This document shows, piece by piece, positions 36,161 to 44,035 of a stretch of 50,440 nucleotides of DNA. The notes under the pieces are model-generated. The model was not told the origin of the DNA and did no database searches. It was given only the letters and a program-made list of their open reading frames with translations. How positions within the stretch are numbered: the stretch's first letter is position 1; the number at the start of each line of letters is the position of its first letter. Origin of the DNA: Bacteroidota bacterium (GTDB lineage Bacteria > Bacteroidota > Rhodothermia > Rhodothermales > UBA10348); assembly GCA_029262835.1 (NCBI GenBank), contig JAJCYQ010000044.1, forward strand, positions 1-50,440, read 5' to 3'. The translations under genes and the position numbers were made by a program.

Positions 36161-37150
36161 ATGGAACAACTGTTTACCGCCGGCAGCCTGATGGTGATCG
36201 GACTCGTCCTCCTGGGCCTGATCACGTTTCTCTATTTCGTACCGCTGGGATTGTGGGTCACCGCCTACTTTTCGGGTGTTAAACTGAAGCTCATGCGGGA
36301 CCTGGTCGGCATGCGACTCCGTAAAGTCCCGCCTGCGCAGATCGTCAAGCCGCTCATTACCGCCCATAAAGCCGGTATTTACCTCGATCCGCCGCAGCTT
36401 GAGGCCCACTATCTCGCTGGTGGACACATCCAGAGTGTGGTCAATGCGCTCATATCGGCTGACAAGGCCAGCATTGACCTGACGTTTGAGCGCGCGACGG
36501 CCATTGACCTTGCGGGCCGGGATGTGTTCGAAGCCGTACAGGTATCGGTCAACCCCAAGGTCATCGAGACGCCAGCCGTGAGCGCAGTTGCCAAGGACGG
36601 TATCCAGGTCAAGGCCATTGCCCGCGTTACGGTGCGCGCCAACATTGAACGCCTCGTCGGTGGCGCCGGTGAAGAAACCATCATGGCGCGTGTCGGCGAG
36701 GGGATTGTCTCGACCATCGGTTCGGCGGAGTCCCACAAGGCGGTCCTTGAAAATCCTGATTCCATCTCAAAAGTCGTACTGGCAAAGGGGCTCGATTCGG
36801 GTACCGCCTTCGACATCCTGTCCATCGACATCGCCGACGTGGACGTGGGCGAGAACATCGGTGCCAAGCTGCAAACCGACCAGGCCGAGGCCGATCTGAA
36901 GGTGGCCCGTGCCAAGGCGGAAGAGCGCCGCGCGGCAGCCGTTGCCCGCGAGCAGGAAATGAGAGCTGCGGTCGAAGAACAGCGTGCCCGCGTGGTCGAA
37001 GCAGAAGCCGAGGTGCCGCGCGCCATGGCCGAGGCCTTCCGGTCCGGACGCCTCGGGGTCATGGATTATTACACCATGAAAAACATTGAGGCGGACACGT
37101 CCATGCGCCGATCCATCGGCGGTGACGAGCCGTCATCATCCACAGAGTAA
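36161..37150 (+). CDS. floA: Flotillin-like protein FloA
   Basis: The 329-aa protein has an N-terminal membrane hairpin (about 8-38), [20 protein letters not shown], a SPFH-like domain with [28 protein letters not shown], and a charged C-terminal coiled coil ([20 protein letters not shown] onwards). It is the bacterial YqfA/FloA type and scaffolds functional membrane microdomains. It starts 11 bp after moaC and the next gene begins 6 bp after it; the usual NfeD partner gene is not present here. Confidence 0.92.
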   Translation: MEQLFTAGSLMVIGLVLLGLITFLYFVPLGLWVTAYFSGVKLKLMRDLVGMRLRKVPPAQIVKPLITAHKAGIYLDPPQLEAHYLAGGHIQSVVNALISADKASIDLTFERATAIDLAGRDVFEAVQVSVNPKVIETPAVSAVAKDGIQVKAIARVTVRANIERLVGGAGEETIMARVGEGIVSTIGSAESHKAVLENPDSISKVVLAKGLDSGTAFDILSIDIADVDVGENIGAKLQTDQAEADLKVARAKAEERRAAAVAREQEMRAAVEEQRARVVEAEAEVPRAMAEAFRSGRLGVMDYYTMKNIEADTSMRRSIGGDEPSSSTE

Positions 37151-37156
37151 ACCTAC

Positions 37157-37693
37157 GTGTCCATCCACAGCCAGGTCGCCGTATTTGCCGGCATGGGTAT
37201 CCTGTCCACGACGCAGGAAGTAGCGGGTAGCGCCCTCTCGCTCATGCCCGATGCCGGCGGAGAACTCGTTGCCGAAGAAACGCTGACGCTTGTTTCGATC
37301 CTGTCGGCCCGCATATGTGAAGTGGTCGCCCCAGGCGAAAAGCCCCTGGCGGCATCGCTCATGGCCGCTCCATTCCTTTACCGGGACTGGCTGGTTGGCG
37401 CCACCATGGTCGAGGCACAGTCTGGTGACCTGTCCCGCGAGGGCGCCGAGATCGGACGCCGACTCGAGAAGAAGGCGGCCTTCTACGCCGCTCACCTGCC
37501 GCCGGGGCAGATTCCCTCGCGCAAGAATCTGGAAAACGTCATGCTGCTCTGGATGGGTCGGATTTCACCGCCGCGCATGCCGGAAAGTCCGGAAAAACGT
37601 CTGGGTCAGTTGCCTGTCCTCGAGCGCGTGCATACCCATGCACGTGTCGTAGCCGCCCAACTTAAACATGCGTTTCAACCGCCGGCAGACTAG
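37157..37693 (+). CDS. Uncharacterised protein downstream of floA
   Basis: The 178-aa protein starts at GTG. It has no signal peptide or clear membrane helix; the first half is Ala/Gly-rich and mildly hydrophobic (AVFAGMGILSTTQEVAGSAL) and the second half is basic (AEIGRRLEKKAAFY). No family is recognised. Close spacing to floA (6 bp) suggests joint expression. Its TAG stop lies in a CTAG that is the left target-site duplication of a MITE, and the same palindrome ended the convergent carboxylase gene before insertion, so the gene is intact. Confidence 0.6.
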   Translation: MSIHSQVAVFAGMGILSTTQEVAGSALSLMPDAGGELVAEETLTLVSILSARICEVVAPGEKPLAASLMAAPFLYRDWLVGATMVEAQSGDLSREGAEIGRRLEKKAAFYAAHLPPGQIPSRKNLENVMLLWMGRISPPRMPESPEKRLGQLPVLERVHTHARVVAAQLKHAFQPPAD

Positions 37694-37958
37694 GGTCTGT
37701 TAACACGACGCCAGAACCCGCTGTCGCTGACGAAAATGGCGTTTATCAAGGCGTGAGGAGCGAAGTATGGCAGCGTCATTCGAGCGACGAGCAACGCAGA
37801 GAAGCGCCATTTTCGGCGCTACCCTATGGGACGGGACCAATTTCGCGTCCGCCGTCGTTGTTCTCACCTCGAGTAACGCTGCTACACTTCGGTTCGTCCG
37901 CCTTGGCGGACACGAAATTGGCTACCGTCAGCGGGTTCTGGCGTAGTGTTAACAGACC
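37694..37958. mobile_element. 265-bp MITE with 30-bp terminal inverted repeats and CTAG duplication
   Basis: The ends 37694-37723 and 37929-37958 are inverted repeats with 29 of 30 matches, beginning GGTCTGTTAACAC. CTAG flanks the left end (37690-37693). The right copy is split by an IS but can be rebuilt from CT at 37959-37960 and CTAG at 39406-39409. Inside are two more perfect or near-perfect stems: an 11-bp pair CGAAAATGGCG at 37731-37741 and 37805-37815, and a 17-bp pair with one mismatch at 37837-37853 and 37905-37921. No transposase is encoded. End sequence and CTAG target suggest mobilisation by an IS5-like transposase, which is an inference. Confidence 0.82.
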
Positions 37959-37966
37959 CTTTTATG

Positions 37967-37999
37967 TAAAGAAGCAAGTCTCAGGTGGTGGTATGGTAA
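37967..37999 (+). repeat. Left subterminal inverted repeat of the IS110/IS1111 element
   Basis: It begins TAAAGAAGCAAGTCTCAG and is inverted with 39364-39396 (28 of 33 bases). It starts 6 bp inside the predicted element end. Confidence 0.7.
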
Positions 38000-38049
38000 T
38001 TGGGAGGCGCTGTTTTCATAGGCACTCGTCAAGTTTCTGCGGCGAACAA

Positions 38050-38200
38050 GAACCACATGACCAGCCTTTTATAAGCAGACAGCCCTTTGGGTCGCTGCAT
38101 TTCGGTGATCAGGTACAAGTGGGTGTGCAGGCGCAGTCTAGCTGGAAGCAGACAGCATGCGTGCATGCGCTGCAGGGCCTGTTCGGCGCCTGCACAATTC
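38050..38200 (-). ncRNA. Candidate bridge (seek) RNA of the IS110/IS1111 element
   Basis: Downstream of the transposase and read on its strand, two related stem-loops occur. Both carry CGCTGCA (plus-strand 38168-38174 and 38093-38099) and AAGCAGACAGC (38146-38156 and 38073-38083) around an inner hairpin. The first is closed by an 11-bp perfect stem (38124-38134 with 38186-38196). Its RNA segment AACAGGCCCU (38183-38174) matches the left junction AACAGACCCT (37951-37960) except for one G-T wobble, and it contains CUAG for the right junction. The second loop has a segment complementary to CTTTTAT, identical to the element's left end with core (37959-37965). This is the expected target-loop then donor-loop order. 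RNA ends are approximate. Confidence 0.6.
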
Positions 38201-38215
38201 CAATGGATCATGAGG

Positions 38216-39316
38216 CTATGCCGCCAGCGGCATGGGGATATAAGGGGTCTCGTTCTTGAGCACGAAGCGGATTCGATTTAATTGTTTGCGAGCGATCCGG
38301 ATTATGGCATCAGTTTTTTTCATGCGTTTGGTGAGTCGGTGAAAATCCTGGATCAGACGGGGGTCCTTGCGTACGGCTACCCACGCGCTTTCGATCAGAA
38401 TATGGCGAAGCACAGCGGAACGTCGCGTCGTCAGGCGTTGGGTGGGATCATGATCACCGGAAGACTTCTTGCTGGGAACCAATCCAACGAAGCTTGCCAA
38501 ACGGTCCAGTGTCGCAAACCGATCGATGTCTACGAGTTCCGTCATCAGCACCATGGCCGAGATGAGCCCTATGCCTTGGATCGTGACCAAGTGCTCGACG
38601 TCCTCTCTATAGCGTTCCGTATGGGCAAGCCGGCGGATAGCACGCGTTACCTCCAATATTTGGGCTCGCAGCGCCTGCAACTCGTCCAGGTGCAACTTCA
38701 GCGTCAACGCCCCACTTTGATGGAGCAAGGTCTCGGTGTCGTCTCCTATGTCGGCCAACGTTCTCAGCCATTCGATAAACGGCCTTGACCAGTGACGCCG
38801 TGCAAACGTCTCGGGAATACTGATCCCCAAGTGACGTAGTAAGGCCTTGATCTGGTTTTTGACCCTGGTCTGCTTGCTGACCAGACGAGAACGGGTGCGA
38901 ACCAGTTGTCGATCTTCCAGAACGTCTCGCGCTGGAACATAGATACCGCGAAGTTCGCCTGAACGCAGGCTGCGAGCCAACTTGCTGGCATCAGCACGAT
39001 CGTGCTTGTAGACGCGCTCATGTCCTGTCGTCGGCACGTCGGCCGGATTGATAACCATCATCTTGATTCCGGCCGCCATCAAGGCCTCATAAATCCAGAA
39101 TCCGCAGTATCCAGCCTCGTATACGCCATGGTATTGCCCTCCAGGAAAATGGCGGTGCAGGTAGCGAACGAGCGGCTCGGGCTGAGCAGCCTGAGAAAAC
39201 GTCTTATGGTGAAGTCTGCTCGTATAAATAGCCACGGTCCAGGAGCCAAGGTGCACGTCTATGCCGATATAGATATCTTCTCCGGTGAAGTCGAGCTCTT
39301 GAGCTTGATCTTTCAT
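38216..39316 (-). CDS. IS110-family DEDD transposase
   Basis: The 366-aa protein has the RuvC-like DEDD N-terminal domain, with the first Asp in YIGIDVHLGSWTVAI and later acidic residues in VYEAGYCGFWIYEAL and HDRADASKLARSL. A coiled-coil linker and a C-terminal Tnp20 domain follow, with ISAMVLMTELVDIDRF, LASFVGLVPSKKSSGDH and a conserved Ser region. Length is normal and no frameshift is seen, so it may be active. These recombinases act with a bridge RNA at sites sharing a 2-bp core. Its ATG directly abuts a hairpin arm at 39317. Confidence 0.93.
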   Translation of the reverse strand: MKDQAQELDFTGEDIYIGIDVHLGSWTVAIYTSRLHHKTFSQAAQPEPLVRYLHRHFPGGQYHGVYEAGYCGFWIYEALMAAGIKMMVINPADVPTTGHERVYKHDRADASKLARSLRSGELRGIYVPARDVLEDRQLVRTRSRLVSKQTRVKNQIKALLRHLGISIPETFARRHWSRPFIEWLRTLADIGDDTETLLHQSGALTLKLHLDELQALRAQILEVTRAIRRLAHTERYREDVEHLVTIQGIGLISAMVLMTELVDIDRFATLDRLASFVGLVPSKKSSGDHDPTQRLTTRRSAVLRHILIESAWVAVRKDPRLIQDFHRLTKRMKKTDAIIRIARKQLNRIRFVLKNETPYIPMPLAA

Positions 39317-39390
39317 AGTAAGCCTCGTGGTGTAGGGAAGGGAATTGGATCGGTTAACCCAATTTACCTTACCAGCATCTGAGGCTTACT
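39317..39390 (-). promoter_or_regulatory. Leader hairpin immediately upstream of the transposase ATG
   Basis: AGTAAGCCTC (39317-39326) pairs perfectly with GAGGCTTACT (39381-39390), and AATTGG (39343-39348) with CCAATT (39359-39364). The first arm touches the ATG, so the folded RNA could hide the initiation site. The outer arm is also part of the right terminal repeat. Confidence 0.5.
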
Positions 39391-39396
39391 TCTTTA
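39364..39396 (-). repeat. Right subterminal inverted repeat of the IS110/IS1111 element
   Basis: On the minus strand it begins TAAAGAAGTAAGCCTCAG and matches 37967-37999 at 28 of 33 bases. It ends 9 bp inside the predicted right element boundary. Confidence 0.7.
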
Positions 39397-39405
39397 GCAT
39401 ACCGT

Positions 39406-40962
39406 CTAGAGTGGGATGTTGCCGTGCTTGCGTTTCGGGTTCCGGACGGCTTTGTTGCGCAGCATGTGCAGTCCGTCTACGAGCCGTTCTCGCGTGTCGG
39501 AGGGCCGGATGACATCGTCTACGAAACCGTACTCTGCGGCTACATACGGGTTGGCGAATCGCTGCCGGTACTCTCCTGTGATCCGCTCCTCGGTGGCCCT
39601 GGGATCGTCCGCTGCCGCCAGTTCGTGGCGATAAATGATTTCCACCGCCCCTTTGGGGCCCATGACGGCTATTTCCGCTGTGGGCCACGCCAGGTTCAGA
39701 TCGCCCCGGATGTGTTTGGAGTTCATGACGTCATAGGCGCCGCCGTAGGCTTTGCGCGTAATGACGGTCATCTTGGGCACGGTGGCTTCGCAGAATGCGT
39801 AAAGCAGTTTGGCTCCGTGGCGGATAATGCCACGCCATTCCTGGTCGGTCCCCGGCATGAAGCCAGGCACGTCCTCAAACACCACGAGCGGAATATTGAA
39901 TGCATCGCAAAAACGAACGAAACGGGCCCCTTTGACGGATGAATCAATATCCAGGACGCCAGCGAGCACACCCGGGTTGTTGGCCACGATGCCTACCGGC
40001 TGCCCCTCCAGTCGGGCAAAGCCCACAATGATGTTGGCCGCAAAATCCGGGTGTATCTCAAAAAATGACTCCTCGTCCACAATGCGCCCAATGACGCCGT
40101 GCATGTCGTACGGCTTGTTCGGGTTGGTGGGGACCATTTCATCGAGCGCGGCAGCGTCCTGGGCGCTCGGCCCAGCGGCCTCGTGGGACCGCGGAGCCGG
40201 CTCTTCGCAGTTGGACGGGATGTAGCCCATGAGCTGCCGGATGGACATCAGGCAGTCTACTTCATTTTTGCACGCCCGGTGCGCCACGCCACTCTTTGAT
40301 GCGTGCGTTTCTGCGCCCCCGAGTTCTTCCGACGAGATATTCTCCTGCGTGACAGTTTTTACGACGTTCGGGCCGGTCACGAACATGTAGCTCGTGCCCT
40401 GTACCATGAACACGAAATCCGTGATGGCGGGGCTGTAGACCGCACCGCCCGCGCAGGGCCCCATCACGGCCGATATCTGCGGCACGACACCGGAGGCGAG
40501 CGTGTTGAGCAGAAAAATGTCCGCGTATCCGCCGAGCGACACCACGCCCTCCTGTATGCGGGCCCCGCCCGAGTCGTTGAGCCCGATGATGGGTGCGCCG
40601 TTCTCGAGCGCCAGGTTCATGATCTTGACGATCTTACGGGCATTCGCATCCCCGAGCGATCCTCCAAAGACGGTGAAGTCCTGGGAGTAAACATAGACGA
40701 GTCGCCCGTCAATCCGGCCGTACCCTGTGACGACGCCATCCCCGTACGGCCTGTTGTCTTCCAGACCGAAATCCTTCGTCTGGTGCCGGACGAACATTCC
40801 CAGTTCCACGAAGGAATCCCGGTCCAACAACACATCCAGCCGTTCACGGGCCGTCAGTTTGCCTTTCTCGTGCTGCTTGTCCATGCGCGCCTCTCCACCA
40901 CCAAGCAGGGCTTCGGCTCGGCGTGCTTCCAGGTCGGCATAGAGTTCTTCGTGGGTGGACAT
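39406..40962 (-). CDS. Acyl-CoA carboxylase carboxyltransferase (beta) subunit
   Basis: The 518-aa protein is a PccB/AccD-type carboxyltransferase with the crotonase-like N and C halves: [15 protein letters not shown], the oxyanion-forming [14 protein letters not shown] and, in the second half, [15 protein letters not shown] with [13 protein letters not shown]. It transfers the carboxyl group from carboxybiotin to propionyl-CoA, methylmalonyl-CoA or a similar acyl-CoA. The biotin carboxylase subunit is not adjacent. It lies 16 bp downstream of the unknown 415-aa gene. Its TAG stop is in the CTAG once shared with the convergent gene and now lies next to the IS end. Confidence 0.92.
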   Translation of the reverse strand: MSTHEELYADLEARRAEALLGGGEARMDKQHEKGKLTARERLDVLLDRDSFVELGMFVRHQTKDFGLEDNRPYGDGVVTGYGRIDGRLVYVYSQDFTVFGGSLGDANARKIVKIMNLALENGAPIIGLNDSGGARIQEGVVSLGGYADIFLLNTLASGVVPQISAVMGPCAGGAVYSPAITDFVFMVQGTSYMFVTGPNVVKTVTQENISSEELGGAETHASKSGVAHRACKNEVDCLMSIRQLMGYIPSNCEEPAPRSHEAAGPSAQDAAALDEMVPTNPNKPYDMHGVIGRIVDEESFFEIHPDFAANIIVGFARLEGQPVGIVANNPGVLAGVLDIDSSVKGARFVRFCDAFNIPLVVFEDVPGFMPGTDQEWRGIIRHGAKLLYAFCEATVPKMTVITRKAYGGAYDVMNSKHIRGDLNLAWPTAEIAVMGPKGAVEIIYRHELAAADDPRATEERITGEYRQRFANPYVAAEYGFVDDVIRPSDTRERLVDGLHMLRNKAVRNPKRKHGNIPL

Positions 40963-40978
40963 GGTCTTGGTGTTGGAT

Positions 40979-42226
40979 TCAGTGAGTATAGCGGGCCTCG
41001 ACGGCGTTGGTAAAGGCTACGGCGTCGGCGGAGTAAATGTCGATATCGAAACGTTTGAAAACGTCGCGGGCCACGATGGTACTGGCATCTGACCACGACG
41101 CGGCCTCGCGGAGCCGCTCCATGACATTCTGGAAGGCGGCATGATCACCCCGGAAGAGGGTGGCCATAAAATGTTCAGCCTGTCCACTGGACCGTCCAAG
41201 GACATCCTGGACCGTAGCTGCGAGGTCCTTCCCGTCCGGTCGCGTGTCGGCGCTCGGGCCGGTGCCCGCGCCTCCCGACTGGAGGCGATCCTGGAATGAT
41301 TTCCAGAGCGGCGCATCTGGTTCCGCGTACTGCTGCCAGAGCGGCTTCGGCTCCGTACTGCCGTGGTCTTTCGACGTGTGCGCCGCTGTAGGCGGCACAG
41401 CCGTCTCGGTGGCCGCCGCGTCCGGCACGGCGTTCGCCTCGGTCTCTACCGTCGCCAGCGCATCTCCCAGGAGTCGCCGAAGCGTGCTGGTGGATATCAT
41501 ATCGGCCTTGGCCATCCGTGCTTCCATCTCGACGATCCTCGCCGCATCCGGTTGATGATGTGCAGCAAGGAAGTCGACGACGAACGCGACCGGCAATCCG
41601 CCATCCACGTGACCCGAGATGTGCACGAATTCGAAGAGAGGCTCGAGGGTGCGCATCCAGTCGTCTTCCGAGAAGTCGGACGTATACTGCTGGACCACAT
41701 GATGGAGTGTTGCCTGCAATTCGTGACGCGATATACGCCGGTCACCCTTTTTCTGCGAGTAGGCCTGTACGGCCTGCACTACGTACGGATATTCCCGGAA
41801 ATAACCAGCCCGTCGGCGCAGATCTCCGACCGATACGGCGGCCGTACCCTGCGCAAAACAGAAGTCGAGCAGCGTCGGGACCGGATCAATCAGGTAATCC
41901 AGCATGGTGCCGACGGCATGATGCACGGCTTTGGGCCATTCATCCGGCGGAAAAAGAGCCGCGTCGGTGACGACGTGACGCAGGTTCTCGAGCGCCGCCT
42001 GGACGTGGTCTCCCGACATGTCAAACCACTCGAAAGCCCCAGAGAACTTCTCCGAAACCTCCAACTGGGCCCGCCGGGCAAGTGTCCGTTGCAGAAAGTG
42101 GATGACGCTTCGTGGCGCGCCGAGCGATGCAAGTTCGGACTGGGTGCATCCACGCGAGGCTCCCGGCGTTGCACCCGCGTCGCGGATCACATTCGCGGCT
42201 AGCGCGTGGGCAATATTTTCCCGCAT
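40979..42226 (-). CDS. Uncharacterised protein upstream of the carboxylase gene
   Basis: The 415-aa protein has no signal peptide or membrane helix. It appears mostly helical, with a Trp/His-rich N-terminal part ([20 protein letters not shown]), a middle segment [21 protein letters not shown] and a low-complexity Ala/Thr/Pro linker near residues 270-310. The C-terminal ~100 residues form another helical region ([18 protein letters not shown]). I do not recognise a family. The 16-bp spacing to the carboxylase gene suggests one transcript, which could mean a related role, but nothing in the sequence shows one. Confidence 0.6.
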   Translation of the reverse strand: MRENIAHALAANVIRDAGATPGASRGCTQSELASLGAPRSVIHFLQRTLARRAQLEVSEKFSGAFEWFDMSGDHVQAALENLRHVVTDAALFPPDEWPKAVHHAVGTMLDYLIDPVPTLLDFCFAQGTAAVSVGDLRRRAGYFREYPYVVQAVQAYSQKKGDRRISRHELQATLHHVVQQYTSDFSEDDWMRTLEPLFEFVHISGHVDGGLPVAFVVDFLAAHHQPDAARIVEMEARMAKADMISTSTLRRLLGDALATVETEANAVPDAAATETAVPPTAAHTSKDHGSTEPKPLWQQYAEPDAPLWKSFQDRLQSGGAGTGPSADTRPDGKDLAATVQDVLGRSSGQAEHFMATLFRGDHAAFQNVMERLREAASWSDASTIVARDVFKRFDIDIYSADAVAFTNAVEARYTH

Positions 42227-42308
42227 GAAACGAAATCCCTGGTTGGTCGAACGGATGCATGAACCCGTTGTCGTACGCAGGCTGCGCTCACAGGTTTGTC
42301 CCCATCTA

Positions 42309-42316
42309 TATAATTG
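42309..42316 (+). promoter_or_regulatory. Possible -7/-10 element before the flavin reductase gene
   Basis: TATAATTG is one base from the Bacteroidota -7 consensus TAnnTTTG and also contains a sigma70 TATAAT. It lies 14 bp before the TTG start; no convincing upstream box was found. Confidence 0.25.
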
Positions 42317-42329
42317 ACAGCGAACCGAT

Positions 42330-43766
42330 TTGAAAACGACCGACTATGACGTAGTGGTGATCGGTGGCGGGGCGGCCGGCCTTACGGCATCTGCCACGGC
42401 CGTCAGTCTGGGAGCCAGGACGCTCCTCATAGAAGCCGACCGGTTGGGCGGCGACTGCACCTGGTTCGGTTGCGTGCCGAGCAAGGCACTTCTCGCCCTT
42501 GCTGATCTGGTGCGATGCGGCGACCTGCGCCGCGAAGACGTGCCTGCCCGCGTGCAGGCCATTCGCGAGCAGATCTATAAGCATGCCGATACGCCAGAGC
42601 GCTTTGAAGCCCTCGGGATGGATGTCACCTTCGGCCGTGCCCGCTTCACAGGCCCGGGCGCGATCATTCTGGACGCGGTCGGAGGCGGGACGCGGGACAT
42701 TACCGCGCGGCGGTTCATCCTGTGCGCTGGAACGCGCCCGGCCCTGCCTCCCATTCCGGGACTGGGCGATGTTCCTTACGCTACGACCCATTCGTTTTTT
42801 GAATTGGACCGCTATCCCGATCGCCTCATCATCCTTGGGGCGGGAGCCGTGGGCGTTGAACTCGGCCAGGCCTGCGCGCGGATGGGCATCGACGTGACGC
42901 TCGTCGAAAAGGCGGACCGCATTCTGCCAGCTGGCGACGCGCTATGGGCCACGCACCTGGCACCGGTGCTTGAGCGGGACGGCGTACGCATACACACCCG
43001 AGCAGAGGCGACGCGCGTAGATCAGGTCCCTGGCGGCGGCGTTCGTGTTGCCATCGGGTCGACGTATTTTGAGGCCGACATGCTGCTCGTGGCCGCCGGT
43101 CGCGCCCCGGCAACAGAAGGCCTCGGACTCCAGAAGGCAGGAGTGGCGACAGAAAACGGTTTCGTGACAGCAAATGACGTCGGGCGTACAACCAACCGAC
43201 GCGTGTACGCTGCTGGCGATGTTACCGGAAAGGACCTCTTCACCCATGCAGCCGGCGCGCAGGCGCGCGCCGCCGCCGTTCATGCCGTGCTCTGGTTTCC
43301 GCAGAAATACGACAGCGCCGCCATCCCGAAGGTGGTTTACACGCACCCCGAGTGCGCGTCGCTCGGCATGTCATCGGAGGATGCGGCGCGCGCCCGCGCC
43401 GGGGGGCAGCGTGTAAAAACGTGGACGTTGCCTCTGTCGAGCCTGGATCGGGCCGTGACAGATGGCCACACGGACGGGGTGTTACAGGTCGAGACGACGC
43501 CTGGGGGCCGCATTCTTGGCGCTACGCTCGTCGCCGAGCGCGCCGGTGAACTGCTCGGAACGATTGGTCTCGCCATGCAGCAGGGTATCGGGCTCTCCGC
43601 TTTCAGTGAGCTTGTCGTTGCGTATCCCACCTGGACGGACGGGCTTCGGAAACTCGGCACACAGCACCGGCTGTCTCGGCTGCCGACAATTATTCTCCGC
43701 CTGGCGGCCCGCATCCTGCGTCTGCGGGGGCCAAAGGTTGGTATTTCACCCGACGATATAGTCTGA
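42330..43766 (+). CDS. FAD-dependent pyridine nucleotide-disulfide oxidoreductase (MerA/Lpd-like)
   Basis: The 478-aa protein has the FAD-binding VVVIGGGAAGLTAS (about 9-22) and the redox-active Cys43-x4-Cys48 in GGDCTWFGCVPSK. The NAD(P) site is ILGAGAVGVELGQ, the second FAD motif is VYAAGDVTG, and a dimerisation domain follows. The usual His-x4-Glu pair near the C-terminus is replaced by AYPTWTDG, as in mercuric reductase-like members rather than true lipoamide dehydrogenase, so it is probably not the E3 of the nearby dehydrogenase. No MerR or N-terminal HMA domain is present, so mercury reduction is not implied. The start is TTG. Confidence 0.86.
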   Translation: MKTTDYDVVVIGGGAAGLTASATAVSLGARTLLIEADRLGGDCTWFGCVPSKALLALADLVRCGDLRREDVPARVQAIREQIYKHADTPERFEALGMDVTFGRARFTGPGAIILDAVGGGTRDITARRFILCAGTRPALPPIPGLGDVPYATTHSFFELDRYPDRLIILGAGAVGVELGQACARMGIDVTLVEKADRILPAGDALWATHLAPVLERDGVRIHTRAEATRVDQVPGGGVRVAIGSTYFEADMLLVAAGRAPATEGLGLQKAGVATENGFVTANDVGRTTNRRVYAAGDVTGKDLFTHAAGAQARAAAVHAVLWFPQKYDSAAIPKVVYTHPECASLGMSSEDAARARAGGQRVKTWTLPLSSLDRAVTDGHTDGVLQVETTPGGRILGATLVAERAGELLGTIGLAMQQGIGLSAFSELVVAYPTWTDGLRKLGTQHRLSRLPTIILRLAARILRLRGPKVGISPDDIV

Positions 43767-43991
43767 TGCTCGGGCGCTTGAAGCACCGGGCGCGTGATTC
43801 GTCGCAAGCGTGCCTGAATGTGAATAAAAGATAAACCCGCGATATGGGTGCAATCGTTTCCCTCGACGCGTCGTCACATAGTATGTTTTCTGCTCATCAT
43901 GGCAACCCCTTAAGAAGGTTTCCATCGCGGCCGATACTCTTTCCGAGGCACAATCTTGTTCATCCAGGATATGTCTCAAGGCGGTTTGTCC

Positions 43992-44030
43992 GGGAAGAGC
44001 TTGGCCGAGAGGCCAGGCTCTTCCCATTTT
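43992..44030 (+). terminator. Strong terminator-like hairpin in the leader of the outer-membrane protein gene
   Basis: A 15-bp stem, GGGAAGAGCTTGGCC (43992-44006) with GGCCAGGCTCTTCCC (44011-44025), has one G-U pair and a GAGA tetraloop. It is followed by ATTTT. It ends only 10 bp before the likely ATG at 44036. It may end a small RNA or the upstream transcript, or attenuate the gene. Confidence 0.6.
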
Positions 44031-44035
44031 ATCCT

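Larger units (their letters stand above)
37961..39405 (-). mobile_element. IS110/IS1111-type insertion sequence inserted at the MITE end
   Basis: The element spans the DEDD transposase gene, about 240 bp of downstream non-coding DNA and a short upstream leader. CT occurs at both junctions (37959-37960 and 39406-39407), as expected for recombination at a 2-bp core without a longer duplication. Subterminal inverted repeats at 37967-37999 and 39364-39396 match at 28 of 33 positions, a trait of the IS1111 group. Removing the element and one CT restores the MITE end AACAGACC followed by CTAG. Confidence 0.8.

Noticed and set aside
37951-39409. Reading the IS junction core as CC instead of CT
   Set aside because: CC gives longer apparent matches for one guide (GTCTAG), but it leaves the MITE with unequal ends and no duplication. 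CT restores a symmetric MITE end and a CTAG duplication on both sides.
42330-43766. Assignment as the E3 (lipoamide dehydrogenase) of the 2-oxoglutarate dehydrogenase
   Set aside because: The CTWFGC redox motif and missing C-terminal His-Glu pair fit MerA-like reductases better, and the gene is 11 kb away in a different transcript.
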